A stretch of DNA of 64,000 bases from SKVR01 sp964491395 (GTDB taxonomy: Bacteria > Bacteroidota > Bacteroidia > Bacteroidales > UBA7960). Below are positions 43,508-52,653 of this stretch, piece after piece. The notes under the pieces were generated by a model, which did no database searches, was not told the DNA's origin, and saw nothing but the letters and a program-made list of their open reading frames with translations. The translations under genes and the position numbers were made by a program. The stretch is taken from positions 12,353 to 76,352 of the forward strand of contig CAZBGI010000012.1 in assembly GCA_964491395.1 (NCBI GenBank), given 5' to 3'. The number at the start of each line of letters is the position of its first letter. Positions within the stretch are counted from its first letter, which is position 1.

Positions 43508-45367
43508 ATGATTAATTTATCCGGGAGCACACATCTGAAAGGCTTGTTTCTTCAGTTGCTTATCTTTTTTTATTTACCCAATGTTGTTTGTGGGCGTGTT
43601 AGTACGGTTGACTTTCTTGATGGTGTATTTATAAGTCAGATGAAAGAGCACAATATCGCAGGTGTTACTTTTTCTGCTTTCTCAGCCGATACACTGGATA
43701 TGACCCGCTCATGGGGCTATTCGCATGTGGAAGTATCCCGCAAGGTGGATGAAAATACAGGGTTTATGATAGGCTCTGTAAGCAAACTTTTTGTTTGGGT
43801 GGCCATCATGCAATTGGTAGAACAGGGAAAAATTGATCTCAACAAACCGGTAAATCATTACCTGGAGAGTTTTAAATTGCCTGAAACCATGGAACCGGTG
43901 ACCATGAAACATATCATGACCCATACTACCGGTTTTGAGGATCGCTTTCATCTGTTCACTACCGAATATGAATTGCTTCCTGAGCTGGAAACCTACCTGG
44001 TTGAAAATCTGCCACTACAAATATTTGAACCGGGCACCACTCCCGCTTACTCCAATTATGCGGTGGCTCTCGCGGGGTATGTAATCGAACAGATATCCGG
44101 AATGCCTTTCAACGACTACGTTGAACAGCACATTTTCCTTCCGCTGAAAATGGATAATACTACATTTCGCCAACCCGCAGATTATAGTATATCGGAAGCC
44201 AAATCCCGTGGCTATTTGTTTAAAGAAGGACGTTATGTTCATCCCTATGAAGAGTATGTTTTGCCGGCACCGGCCGGTGCAGCTGTTTCTACAGCTGCAG
44301 ATATGTTGAAATTTATGAAGGCACTTCTTCAATGTGAAGAGGAGGAGGAGAACAGGGAGGAGAACGGAAAAATTCTGAAGAATGAAACCATTGGCCAAAT
44401 GCTCAGCTTATTATACACGCCACATCCCATGGCTGATGGAATGGCCCATGGTTTTATGCGAATGCAGTATCATGGTAAGGAAATATTCTGGCATGGCGGT
44501 GATACTTATCTTTTTAGTACTGCTTTCGTATTGGTGCCAGAAATGCAAACCGGAATTTTCTTTTCCATCAATACCGGCCAAACCGGATTTCAATATCACA
44601 ACCAGTTTTTACTTATCCTGGACTATCTCAATGGAAACAAACAGGCACTCAAAAGCAACAAGAGAGTCAACGGGATGAATCATTATGCCGGCAAATATAA
44701 ATCCTCGAGAAGGATCGAAAGCGATTATCTGAAAATATTTTCCAGGCTTATGACAGTTCGTGTTTCGGGCGGACCAGATGGTTTACTGGTAGACCTTGGA
44801 GATGGTGAGCCCGAGTTATATCGTCCTTATCAAGAAGACGTGTTTGTGTCAGATTTCAAGAAGCTTATTTTTACGCGTGACGAGGATGGTAAAATAAATG
44901 AACTCATTTTCTCCTTTCTTCCTATCATGGTTTTTCATAAAATATCTTTCAGAGAAAATGCCTCTTTAAATCTTGTTTTGCTTATCGTAGTATTGCTTAT
45001 TGGACTAAGAAATATTTTAATCCCCATGTGGAGGTTTTTGAAAGGAGATTTACGCAGCCGTGAATTGTACCGATGGTTTTTGTTTTTCTCGGGTTTGGCT
45101 ATTTGGCTTTTTGCTATTCTGTTCATGACCACTTTCGACGGTGTGGAAAGCGTTATTTTTGAACAACCTTCCGCTTTGAGATTGATTTTACTGCTTCCTT
45201 TGGGATCACTTGTTTTTTTTGTCATTGCTATGTTATTCTGGTTTCAGCGAGGCATATGGAGACGACAGCCCATATCTTCTACTTTCTGGCAGTTTAGTGG
45301 TTTTCTGGTAATGGTAATGTTTTATGTCCAGGTACATTTTTGGAATTTTTTCCATTTCTGGGTGTAG
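43508..45367 (+). CDS. Class C beta-lactamase-fold serine hydrolase with C-terminal membrane domain
   Basis: 619 aa. A signal peptide (about 1-29) is followed by a beta-lactamase/penicillin-binding-protein-like domain (about 32-380) with all three motifs: SVSK (S90, K93), YSN (181-183) and HGG (329-331). After a beta-rich region (about 390-480) come four predicted helices (about 485-617). The catalytic part should sit in the periplasm, tethered to the inner membrane. Family members are mostly peptidases or esterases acting on peptidoglycan or D-amino peptides, and antibiotic hydrolysis is not implied. Confidence 0.85.
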   Translation: MINLSGSTHLKGLFLQLLIFFYLPNVVCGRVSTVDFLDGVFISQMKEHNIAGVTFSAFSADTLDMTRSWGYSHVEVSRKVDENTGFMIGSVSKLFVWVAIMQLVEQGKIDLNKPVNHYLESFKLPETMEPVTMKHIMTHTTGFEDRFHLFTTEYELLPELETYLVENLPLQIFEPGTTPAYSNYAVALAGYVIEQISGMPFNDYVEQHIFLPLKMDNTTFRQPADYSISEAKSRGYLFKEGRYVHPYEEYVLPAPAGAAVSTAADMLKFMKALLQCEEEEENREENGKILKNETIGQMLSLLYTPHPMADGMAHGFMRMQYHGKEIFWHGGDTYLFSTAFVLVPEMQTGIFFSINTGQTGFQYHNQFLLILDYLNGNKQALKSNKRVNGMNHYAGKYKSSRRIESDYLKIFSRLMTVRVSGGPDGLLVDLGDGEPELYRPYQEDVFVSDFKKLIFTRDEDGKINELIFSFLPIMVFHKISFRENASLNLVLLIVVLLIGLRNILIPMWRFLKGDLRSRELYRWFLFFSGLAIWLFAILFMTTFDGVESVIFEQPSALRLILLLPLGSLVFFVIAMLFWFQRGIWRRQPISSTFWQFSGFLVMVMFYVQVHFWNFFHFWV

Positions 45368-45538
45368 TTTTCTTACCTTTGGCCTGCATTTTACCTGAAA
45401 AGGATATTGCTGAATGGGTTTTTATGGGTGATGGAGTTCACCTTTAACCACTGAAACTTCAGTTGATGACTCCTGTTTGTTAGTTCTTTTGGCGGAGAAT
45501 TAACCGGCAGGTTTTTTTATTGTACAACAAATTATAAA

Positions 45539-46729
45539 ATGGCTACAAGTATTGCAATTATTGTTTTGCTGGGTTTGATTGCCTGGCGTCTGTTCTTCTG
45601 GTTCAGGTTGCCGGGCTTCCTGGGGGTATTGTTACTGGGAATGGCAATTGGGCCCAATGGGGTGGATTGGATTGATGACAGTATTCTGTTGGTATCCGGC
45701 GACTTAAGAATGATAGCACTGATAATTATTCTTTTAAGGGCGGGATTGGGTTTGCACCGGCAAACGCTGAAGAAAGTGGGAATGCCGGCTCTTCGGTTGG
45801 GCTTTATTCCTGTGATGCTGGAAGGATTCTCCATATTGCTTGCTGCTGTTTTTTTGCTTGACATCAGCAAAGCAGAAGCCGGGATGCTCGGCTTTATTAT
45901 CGCTGCCGTATCTCCTGCCGTAATTGTTCCCAGGATGTTGCATTTTATCCATACCGGGAGAGGGACAGATAAAGGTATTCCCACCATGATACTTGCGGGT
46001 GCATCAATTGACGATGTGGTAGCTATTACTGTATTTTCTTCCTTTGCCGGCTTATATGCAGGAAGCAATGTGAGTATTGCAGGGCAGATATTCAGCATTC
46101 CGGGAGCAATTGTTTTGGGCGTTTTGCTGGGAATTGTTACAGCGATTCTGCTACTTTGGTTGTTTCAAACCATCAAGGTCAGACACACAAAAAAAATTTT
46201 GATTCTCATTGCTGGCTCTATTCTGCTTACTTCCCTTGAAGGAATGCTGAAAAACTATCTGCCTGTTGCTGCTCTGCTGGGCGTGATGACTATGGGGTTT
46301 GTTATCTACGAGCGAAATCCACAGTTGGGGATTACCCTGTCGGGGAAGTTTGCTAAAATCTGGGTGTTTGCTGAGATCCTGTTGTTTTTCCTTGTGGGGG
46401 CTGAAGTAAATTTTTTGCTGGCCGCGGAAGCAGGGGCGATGGGATTGGTTATTATTGGAATAGGACTGCTGGGCAGATCCGCAGGAGTTTTGCTTTCGCT
46501 GATAAAAACAAACCTGACACACAAAGAAAAATTTTTTTGTATTATGGCGTATAGTCCCAAAGCCACCGTACAGGCGGCCATTGGATCGGTTCCGCTGGCA
46601 ATGGGAGTGCCGGCAGGAGAAGTCATTCTTACCCTTGCTGTTTTGTCGGTTTTGGTCACTGCCCCCCTGGGCTCTGTTGCCATGAACATTATGGGGCATA
46701 CTTTTCTCAAAGGGAAAAGTATTGACTAA
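45539..46729 (+). CDS. Cation:proton antiporter (CPA family)
   Basis: 396 aa integral membrane protein with about 12 helices. The unwound-helix acidic pair is visible as GASIDDVVAITVF (about 155-167). FRLPGFLGVLLLGMAIGP in the first helices and LGFIIAAVSPAVIVPRML complete the CPA signature. The protein ends after the final helices with no TrkA regulatory domain, unlike Kef or long CPA2 exchangers. It would exchange Na+ or K+ for H+. The ion is not predictable. Confidence 0.85.
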   Translation: MATSIAIIVLLGLIAWRLFFWFRLPGFLGVLLLGMAIGPNGVDWIDDSILLVSGDLRMIALIIILLRAGLGLHRQTLKKVGMPALRLGFIPVMLEGFSILLAAVFLLDISKAEAGMLGFIIAAVSPAVIVPRMLHFIHTGRGTDKGIPTMILAGASIDDVVAITVFSSFAGLYAGSNVSIAGQIFSIPGAIVLGVLLGIVTAILLLWLFQTIKVRHTKKILILIAGSILLTSLEGMLKNYLPVAALLGVMTMGFVIYERNPQLGITLSGKFAKIWVFAEILLFFLVGAEVNFLLAAEAGAMGLVIIGIGLLGRSAGVLLSLIKTNLTHKEKFFCIMAYSPKATVQAAIGSVPLAMGVPAGEVILTLAVLSVLVTAPLGSVAMNIMGHTFLKGKSID

Positions 46730-46747
46730 GCAAGACCTGATTTATTG

Positions 46748-47632
46748 TCAGTCCAGGTTGTGATAATATCTTGCCTTTTCCCTGTCTTCAAATCTAAGGT
46801 AGATATTTCCGATAAACCGGGCATAGCGGCGTTGGGGATCAATGCTGTAGAGATGAAGAAAATAGTTGAGCGATTTTCTGAAATCGGCATTTACTATATC
46901 AAAAGCCTTTAGTAACTGAGCATACTGTTTGTGGGTGCGATTTCTCTCATATGCATCCATTTCGGCCTGATAACGGTTCTCTGCCCGGTAGAAATAATGT
47001 GTGGCAAGGTAATACAAAGCATCGGTATTGTCGGGGTTCAGGGCAAGGAGCTCGTTGGCAACCCCGAATAATTTTTCTTCTTCCTTTTCCAGTTCTTTCA
47101 GGATGGTGAAATAATCATTGAGTGACGATTCCTCTTTCCGGGCTTTGTCCTCTATCTGCGGCCACAAGGATAAAGCCTTATCATAATTTTTACTCTCTAC
47201 ATAAGTCTCAAAGAGCCTTTCTCTCATTTCGACAATATGTTTTTCTTCCGGATAGTTTTCGACATAATGCTCGAGGGCTGTGATTTCTCTTGACAGGTTA
47301 TCTATTTGCCTGTTGAGCATGGCAAGGGCATACTGTACAGGAGCATTGGCCAGGTCGGAATGCCTGATGTTGTTCAGATAATCCAGGGCTTTGGCAGGTT
47401 GGTCTGAATAAAAAGCAGAAAGTCCTGCGTTGCGGTATATGCTGTCGGGAATAAGAGTAACATCATCTTGATGCTGTTGGATGAATTCCTCATAAGAGGC
47501 AAGCGCAGTCTCATATTCCTCATTTTTGAAGGCCTGGTGTGCTTCGTCGGCAAACGGGTTGCCTTGTCGCAAAGTGGCACAGGAAGCGAGCAAAAGAAAT
47601 ATAAGCAGAAAAAAACGGTTTTTTGATAGCAT
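46748..47632 (-). CDS. TPR-containing lipoprotein
   Basis: 294 aa from MLSKNRFFLLIF at 47632. Upstream in-frame codons run into the repeat element and give no signal peptide, so they are excluded. The lipid-attachment site is LLASCATL. Helical TPR-like pairs follow (HQAFKNEEYETALASYEEFI, SAFYSDQPAKALDYLNNI, ALAMLNRQIDNLSREITALE, NPDNTDALYYLATHYFYRAE). The C terminus RFIGNIYLRFEDREKARYY is a last repeat. Probably an envelope scaffold. No enzymatic motif. Convergent with the antiporter gene, 18 bases apart. Confidence 0.78.
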   Translation of the reverse strand: MLSKNRFFLLIFLLLASCATLRQGNPFADEAHQAFKNEEYETALASYEEFIQQHQDDVTLIPDSIYRNAGLSAFYSDQPAKALDYLNNIRHSDLANAPVQYALAMLNRQIDNLSREITALEHYVENYPEEKHIVEMRERLFETYVESKNYDKALSLWPQIEDKARKEESSLNDYFTILKELEKEEEKLFGVANELLALNPDNTDALYYLATHYFYRAENRYQAEMDAYERNRTHKQYAQLLKAFDIVNADFRKSLNYFLHLYSIDPQRRYARFIGNIYLRFEDREKARYYHNLD

Positions 47633-47650
47633 GGTGTAAAAAATAAAACA

Positions 47651-47767
47651 GGCTGTATCAAAAGTATCTACCGGTAGTTGAGTTCGTTGAAACGACATCT
47701 GGTTATCAGTGAGATATTCGCCTTAACATGCTAAGCGACCAGTTCTCAACCGGCTTTTGTGACAGCC
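47651..47767. repeat. Palindrome-ended intergenic element B
   Basis: 117 bases. The left end GGCTGTATCAAAAG (47651-47664) pairs with the right end CTTTTGTGACAGCC (47754-47767), 12 of 14 matching. The inner part aligns with element C at 49382 (AACATGCTAAGCGACCAG against AACAAGCTCAACGACCAG, and a shared ATCTG and ATTCG/TTTCG block). No open frame. A MITE-like or REP-like repeat. Confidence 0.7.
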
Positions 47768-47821
47768 ACGAATGACAATTCAATATTTTTGCAAAGATAA
47801 AAATAAAATCCGGGTTCAGGA

Positions 47822-48436
47822 TTACTGAAAGAACCACTCCTTTACTTTTCTGATTTCTTGCATGTTGATAGTGTGCGCTCGGCCGGGAAATACTTCAAGA
47901 AAGGCCTCACCCCCCATTTCTTTCATGATTTTATATGTTTCCTCTGACCTCTCGAGAGGAATATGAGGATCATTGTCGCCATTGCTGATAAAGATTTTTG
48001 TATGATCAAAATTCCCTTTATAGCGCGTTTTGTCAGGCTGCTGACCGATCAACCCTCCGGTGAATACAGCAATGCCACCGTATTTTTTCGCGTTGCGGCA
48101 AGAGACCTCGGCTGCAAGGCAAGCCCCCTGCGAAAACCCCATGATGTATATGTTTTCTGAGGGGAGTTCCTGTTCTATGTTCCGGATCAGTGTTTCTATG
48201 TTTTCTATTGCACTGCTGAGCCAGGGCTGATTTTGCCCGGCAGGAACCAGAAAGCTATACGGGTACCATACATAATCCGAAGCTTCCGGCGCAGCAAAGT
48301 AAGTTTTCCCATCATCAAAAAAATCAGCCAGGCCAAGAATATCTTCCGGTGGAGCTCCTCTGCCGTGGATGAGTATTATGGCTCTTTCGGCTTCTTTTAA
48401 AGAGACTCCCTGTTCTTCTATCTTATATGGATGCAT
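47822..48436 (-). CDS. Phospholipase/carboxylesterase family alpha/beta hydrolase
   Basis: 204 aa cytoplasmic hydrolase. The oxyanion region is IILIHGRGAPPEDIL. The nucleophile Ser lies in GFSQGACLAAE, the Asp in SNGDNDPHIPL and the His in FPGRAHTIN, the standard order of the YpfH/acyl-thioesterase (Abhydrolase_2) family. Substrate unknown, probably short-chain esters. It stands alone. Confidence 0.85.
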   Translation of the reverse strand: MHPYKIEEQGVSLKEAERAIILIHGRGAPPEDILGLADFFDDGKTYFAAPEASDYVWYPYSFLVPAGQNQPWLSSAIENIETLIRNIEQELPSENIYIMGFSQGACLAAEVSCRNAKKYGGIAVFTGGLIGQQPDKTRYKGNFDHTKIFISNGDNDPHIPLERSEETYKIMKEMGGEAFLEVFPGRAHTINMQEIRKVKEWFFQ

Positions 48437-48576
48437 AAACCAACATTTTTAATTTTTTCCAATTACTCCGTGATGGAAGAACAGCCTTGGGTAAGGATTG
48501 TTTGATATGAAATTTGACAAGCATTAAGGAATTATAATTCAATAGCAAGCTTCCTTAACAATATTTAAAAGATTGA

Positions 48577-48599
48577 TGACGTTATAATATCAGACGTCA
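48577..48599. promoter_or_regulatory. Inverted repeat upstream of tonB
   Basis: TGACGT (48577-48582), 11 bases, ACGTCA (48594-48599), a perfect 6-base inverted repeat about 80 bases before the tonB ATG. A candidate operator. A near -7 element (TTTCTTTG, one mismatch) follows it. Confidence 0.35.
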
Positions 48600-48680
48600 T
48601 TAAAATATCGCTCTTTCTTTGCGCGCGAAGTGTTACTAAGCAGTTTTAAAAGGTATTTATTTATTTTAAGATCCATTGCT

Positions 48681-49361
48681 ATGAACACGTCAAAAAAATC
48701 AGCCCAGCAAAAGCTGGAATCATGGAAAGGTATTTTCCTGAAACTGGGAATGGTTCTCTCGATGCTCAGTGTGTTGTTTGCTTTTCAATACAAAGCATTT
48801 GAAAGGGTCGTTCCGGAATTTGACCCTCTACCCGATTTTATGGTAGAAGATGTAATCATTCCCATCACTATCCCCAAACCGCCACCGCCTCCACCTCCAC
48901 CATCACTGCAGCCTGTTGTGACCGCTCCGGACGATCAAATTGACGATGAATATAATCCCGTTGTTGATGTGGAAGCCTTCCCGAATCAACCTGTTTGGGA
49001 TTTTCCCGATTTTGAGAAAGTGGAGAAGGAGGTTCCGGAAGACAACTTTGTTCACGTGAGGGCCGAATTTATGCCAGAATATCCCGGGGGAGAAGAAGCC
49101 CTGTATGCTTTTTTATACAGTGAAATAGATTATCCGCGGATAGCCCGTGAACTCAATATCCAGGGTAGAGTAATCCTTGGATTTATCATTGAAAAAGATG
49201 GTAGCGTGAGCAATGTGCATGTTATAAGAGGAATTGGGGGAGGATGTGACGAAGAAGCCATGCGCGCTGTAAGCAACATGCCCCGATGGAATCCGGGTCG
49301 TATGGGAACACAACCCGTTAGAGTCAGTTATTCTTTGCCGGTGAATTTCCGGTTGAAGTAA
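48681..49361 (+). CDS. tonB: TonB-family energy transducer
   Basis: 226 aa from the ATG at 48681; upstream in-frame codons precede the natural cytoplasmic start. One inner-membrane helix lies at about 20-40 (LKLGMVLSMLSVLFAFQYKAF). A proline run PKPPPPPPPPS follows at about 75-85, and the C-terminal TonB domain at about 130-226 (YPGGEEALYAFL, IQGRVILGFIIEKDGSV, CDEEAMRAVSNMPRW, VSYSLPVNFRL). It passes proton-motive energy to TonB-dependent receptors such as the SusC here. No exbB or exbD adjoins it. Confidence 0.92.
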   Translation: MNTSKKSAQQKLESWKGIFLKLGMVLSMLSVLFAFQYKAFERVVPEFDPLPDFMVEDVIIPITIPKPPPPPPPPSLQPVVTAPDDQIDDEYNPVVDVEAFPNQPVWDFPDFEKVEKEVPEDNFVHVRAEFMPEYPGGEEALYAFLYSEIDYPRIARELNIQGRVILGFIIEKDGSVSNVHVIRGIGGGCDEEAMRAVSNMPRWNPGRMGTQPVRVSYSLPVNFRLK

Positions 49362-49381
49362 AATTGAACTCCACCAATGAT

Positions 49382-49508
49382 AAAGAGGCTGATTCAAAAG
49401 CCGGTAGATATAGGGGCGGTGAGTTTTTCGAAGCAGGGATCTGACCAATAGACAGATTTCGTTCCAACAAGCTCAACGACCAGCAGGTGCTTTTGAGACA
49501 GCCTCTTT
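49382..49508. repeat. Palindrome-ended intergenic element C
   Basis: 127 bases. The left end AAAGAGGCTGATTCAAAAGC (49382-49401) is matched by an inverted right end (49489-49508) at 18 of 20 positions. The GGCTG-to-CAGCC span is 117 bases, identical to element B. It lies between convergent genes and has no open frame. MITE-like. Confidence 0.72.
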
Positions 49509-49554
49509 GCCAGGGTTAAAGAAAATACCGCGTTTGCGAGATTTTCTGATGTTA

Positions 49555-51591
49555 TTATTTCAGATATCTCTCGAACCAGTTGTGAAGTTCTTCATACCAG
49601 TATAGGGAGTTTTGTGGAGAAAGAATCCAGTGATTTTCGTCGGGAAAATAAACCAGGCGTGCTTCCAGCCCCATGGATTTATAAATGCCATACACCAGCA
49701 GCCCATGTGCAACAGGAACCCTGTAATCTTTTTCGCCGTGCATAACCAGCATGGGGGTTTTGAAATTATGGGCAAACTGCGATGGATTTTGAGAATTGAG
49801 CTGGTCGAGATTTTCCCATGGAGTACCGCCGTATTGGTATCCCCGGTTTCCGGCATAATCGGAAGCAAATTGCAGATGCAAATCATATACTCCCGCATGG
49901 TTGACCAGTGCAGCGTATCGATCAGTATGCCCGGCAATCCAGCTTACCATGTATCCTCCGTAACTTCCTCCGGTAGCGGCCATTTTGGTTTCATCAATAT
50001 AGCCCTGCTCTATCATATAATCAGTGCCTTTCATGATATCCTCAAAAGGTTGGTTGGCATGTTCGCCATGAATAGAGATGGCAAAATCCTGGCCGAAGCT
50101 GGTAGATCCATGAAAGTTGGGCAATGCCACCACATAACCCGGTGCTGCAAAAAGGTGTGGGTTCCAGCGGTAATGCCAGTTATTGCCGAACGTTCCGTGA
50201 GGACCTCCATGAATCATCAAAACAAGGGGGTATTTTTTTGTAGGATCAAAGTCAGGTGGATAAATGATAAACATTTGTATATCAGCATCATTGGCGCCTT
50301 TGTAAGTTACATCTTCTACCTGGCCAAAATTCAGTTCTGCAAGTCTTTCTTCATTGAATCGGGTCAGTTGGGTAAGGTTGCGGCCACGATGGTCGATACG
50401 AAAGATTTCAGTGGGCATGTCAACAGAGTTATGGGTAAAAAGTAAATCTTTGCCACGGCTGCCCCAAACGCTTACGTTAGAATTGGTTCCTTTACCAAAA
50501 ATCAATTGATGTTCTCCTCCATCGGATGGGATGCTGAACAGAGCATTGCGCGCATTGTACTGAGCATGAAAATAGATGGTTTTTTCATCAGGAGACCATT
50601 TCCAATCAGAACAGGAAAGATCAATATCTTCTGTCAGCGGGGATATTGAAGCATCGTTTCTGTTGTATTTTACCATCACCACCTTGTCAGCATAAAAATG
50701 ATAAATGTTTTGACGTCCATAAAGAATATGCTCACCATCCGGACTGTAAACCGGCGATACATCATTGGCCGGGTTGTTGGAAGTAATATTTTTCATGGTG
50801 CCACTGCCATCAGTGGTAAGCAGGTAAATGTCGTTATTAAGGTTGTCAAAAGGGGGTTGGGTGCTGTTCATACTCACCGCAATCTGCTTTCCGTCGGGGG
50901 ATATATCATAGGAAATTCCGCCCATCATGTTAAAGTAATTGGCTGTGTTGGGCATCAAATCCGTCACAGTACCTGAGGCTACTTCTACAGAGAAGAGCCT
51001 TGGAAAAAATCCATCAGTGAGCCATCTGTCCCAGAAGCGATACATGGTATTTTCAGTTACCCTGGCCGACACCTTGCTCTCTTTTTTCTTATCCATCATT
51101 TTTTTGAGTTTGTCAAAATCACCCTCGTAGTCAGGAAGAATGCTGGCTCCAAAGGCAATACGATCGCCTGTGGGAAACCATTTGATGCTGTATACTCCTA
51201 CCGGCAGATCCGTGAGTTTCTGAGCTTCACCTCCCCGCAAATCCAGGGTAAATATCTGTGCGGGGCCATCGTGACGCCGGGATACAAAAGCAATTTTTTT
51301 TCCGTCGGGGCTCCAAACCGGGGAACTTTCTTTACCCCAATAGGTAAGCTGACGCGTAGTCCCTTCTTCAATATCAAGCAGGTATAGATTGGAAGTGGAG
51401 CTATTGCCTTCAATGTCATAGCTTGTAACGGGAAAAACAGCCTGTGTTCCATCAGGAGATACATCGAAAGCGCCTACACGCTCCATCTCCCACATTTTTT
51501 CTGCTGTTATTACTTCACTGCCATTTTGGGCAAGGGTCCACATGCTCAGAAAAATGAGCACCACAAGAGGAAGAATTTTCACTTTGTTCAT
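49555..51591 (-). CDS. S9 family peptidase (prolyl oligopeptidase / acylaminoacyl-peptidase type)
   Basis: 678 aa from MNKVKILPLVVLIF at 51591, a clear signal peptide; a longer upstream frame would bury it. The N-terminal seven-bladed propeller (about 30-410) has WD40-like TolB repeats (WSPDGKKIAFVSRR, YSPDGEHILYGRQN, WSPDEKTIYFHAQ). The C-terminal alpha/beta hydrolase (about 420-678) carries Ser in ATGGSYGGYMVSW, Asp in GEKDYRVPVAHG and His in PDENHWIL. A periplasmic peptidase that trims peptides, in keeping with protein use by this phylum. Confidence 0.93.
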   Translation of the reverse strand: MNKVKILPLVVLIFLSMWTLAQNGSEVITAEKMWEMERVGAFDVSPDGTQAVFPVTSYDIEGNSSTSNLYLLDIEEGTTRQLTYWGKESSPVWSPDGKKIAFVSRRHDGPAQIFTLDLRGGEAQKLTDLPVGVYSIKWFPTGDRIAFGASILPDYEGDFDKLKKMMDKKKESKVSARVTENTMYRFWDRWLTDGFFPRLFSVEVASGTVTDLMPNTANYFNMMGGISYDISPDGKQIAVSMNSTQPPFDNLNNDIYLLTTDGSGTMKNITSNNPANDVSPVYSPDGEHILYGRQNIYHFYADKVVMVKYNRNDASISPLTEDIDLSCSDWKWSPDEKTIYFHAQYNARNALFSIPSDGGEHQLIFGKGTNSNVSVWGSRGKDLLFTHNSVDMPTEIFRIDHRGRNLTQLTRFNEERLAELNFGQVEDVTYKGANDADIQMFIIYPPDFDPTKKYPLVLMIHGGPHGTFGNNWHYRWNPHLFAAPGYVVALPNFHGSTSFGQDFAISIHGEHANQPFEDIMKGTDYMIEQGYIDETKMAATGGSYGGYMVSWIAGHTDRYAALVNHAGVYDLHLQFASDYAGNRGYQYGGTPWENLDQLNSQNPSQFAHNFKTPMLVMHGEKDYRVPVAHGLLVYGIYKSMGLEARLVYFPDENHWILSPQNSLYWYEELHNWFERYLK

Positions 51592-51763
51592 ATTTGCTGG
51601 TTTTAAGTGTGTAAATATATGGGTAAGATTCTGTTTGTGTGATAGGTATAAAGGAGATGATGGGCTATATGCAAAGAACAAAGAAAGTCCAATACCCACT
51701 TAAATGCAAGTGAGGGATTTGTTTTTGTTATTTTTTAAGAAATACAGGGGTAGGACAGCAGAG

Positions 51764-52528
51764 TCAGGCTTGAAGAAACTTCATAACATGTTGGTAAAAC
51801 GCATCTGGTTTTTCTGCATGAAGCCAGTGTGATGCTCCTTCAATGGTTTCAATCTTTGCCGAAGGGAAAAGTTTTTTAATGCGGGGGATATGTTTTTGCC
51901 GTATGTAGGGACTTTCACTGCCTCTGAGAAACAGGGCTGGTTTTTCGTAGGGAGTGGAGGAGTCCAGCGCCCGAAAAATCTCGGGCAGGTTTTCATAAAT
52001 CACTTCCAGGTTGGCTTTCCATCCCAGCTTTGATCGGTCTTTCCAGTGCAGATTTTTCATTAGAAACTGACGGATGCGCTGATCTTCGATGGTTTTTTTG
52101 AGTTCATTGCTCACTTCCGAACGCTTGCTGAACTTATCAAGATTCACAGAGAGCATTGCATCAATTATTACATCGTGTTTGTTGTTGTATTCATCGGCAC
52201 TGATGTCTGCAATGATAATTTTTTCTGTTTTTTCAGGGTGGTCCAGGGCAAACTGCATGGCCGTTTTTCCTCCCATACTGTGTCCCAGTAGAAGCACAGA
52301 TTCCATTTGATGGGCTTCCAAAAACTCCAGTAAGTCATCTACCATGGCTTCGTAATTAAATACCTCGTGCCAACCTGACCGACCATGGTTTCGTTGATCA
52401 ATGACATGGACCGAATAGTGCCCGGCAAACCTGCGGGCAAGACTTACCCAGTTGTCCGACATGCCAAACAAACCATGAAGGATGATCATGGGCTTTCCTT
52501 CTCCGTAATGTTGATGATATAGTTCCAT
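51764..52528 (-). CDS. YbfF-like alpha/beta hydrolase (esterase)
   Basis: 254 aa from MELYHQHYG at 52528. An in-frame ATG at 52549 would add seven residues that homologues such as E. coli YbfF do not seem to need. Motifs: IILHGLFGMSDNW, DQRNHGRS, nucleophile Ser in LLGHSMGGKTAMQFA, ALFLRGSESPYI near the Asp, and the terminal His in GASHWLHAEKPDAF, which closely follows YbfF. A cytoplasmic short-chain esterase. The natural substrate is unknown. Confidence 0.85.
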   Translation of the reverse strand: MELYHQHYGEGKPMIILHGLFGMSDNWVSLARRFAGHYSVHVIDQRNHGRSGWHEVFNYEAMVDDLLEFLEAHQMESVLLLGHSMGGKTAMQFALDHPEKTEKIIIADISADEYNNKHDVIIDAMLSVNLDKFSKRSEVSNELKKTIEDQRIRQFLMKNLHWKDRSKLGWKANLEVIYENLPEIFRALDSSTPYEKPALFLRGSESPYIRQKHIPRIKKLFPSAKIETIEGASHWLHAEKPDAFYQHVMKFLQA

Positions 52529-52590
52529 AGTGAGCTTTTTACAGAACATAACCTGAAAGGTGAGAAATTGTTTTCTGTGCGGGGTTGATG

Positions 52591-52622
52591 CAAAAGGACA
52601 CGCGAAGTCTCTCGTGTGTCCT
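52591..52622 (-). terminator. Terminator of pdxJ
   Basis: On the minus strand AGGACACACGA, a 6-base loop, TCGCGTGTCCT (one mismatch), then TTTTG. It is 32 bases after the pdxJ stop. Confidence 0.75.
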
Positions 52623-52653
52623 GTTTCGCTTCTTTAAGCAGACCGTCAGCAGT

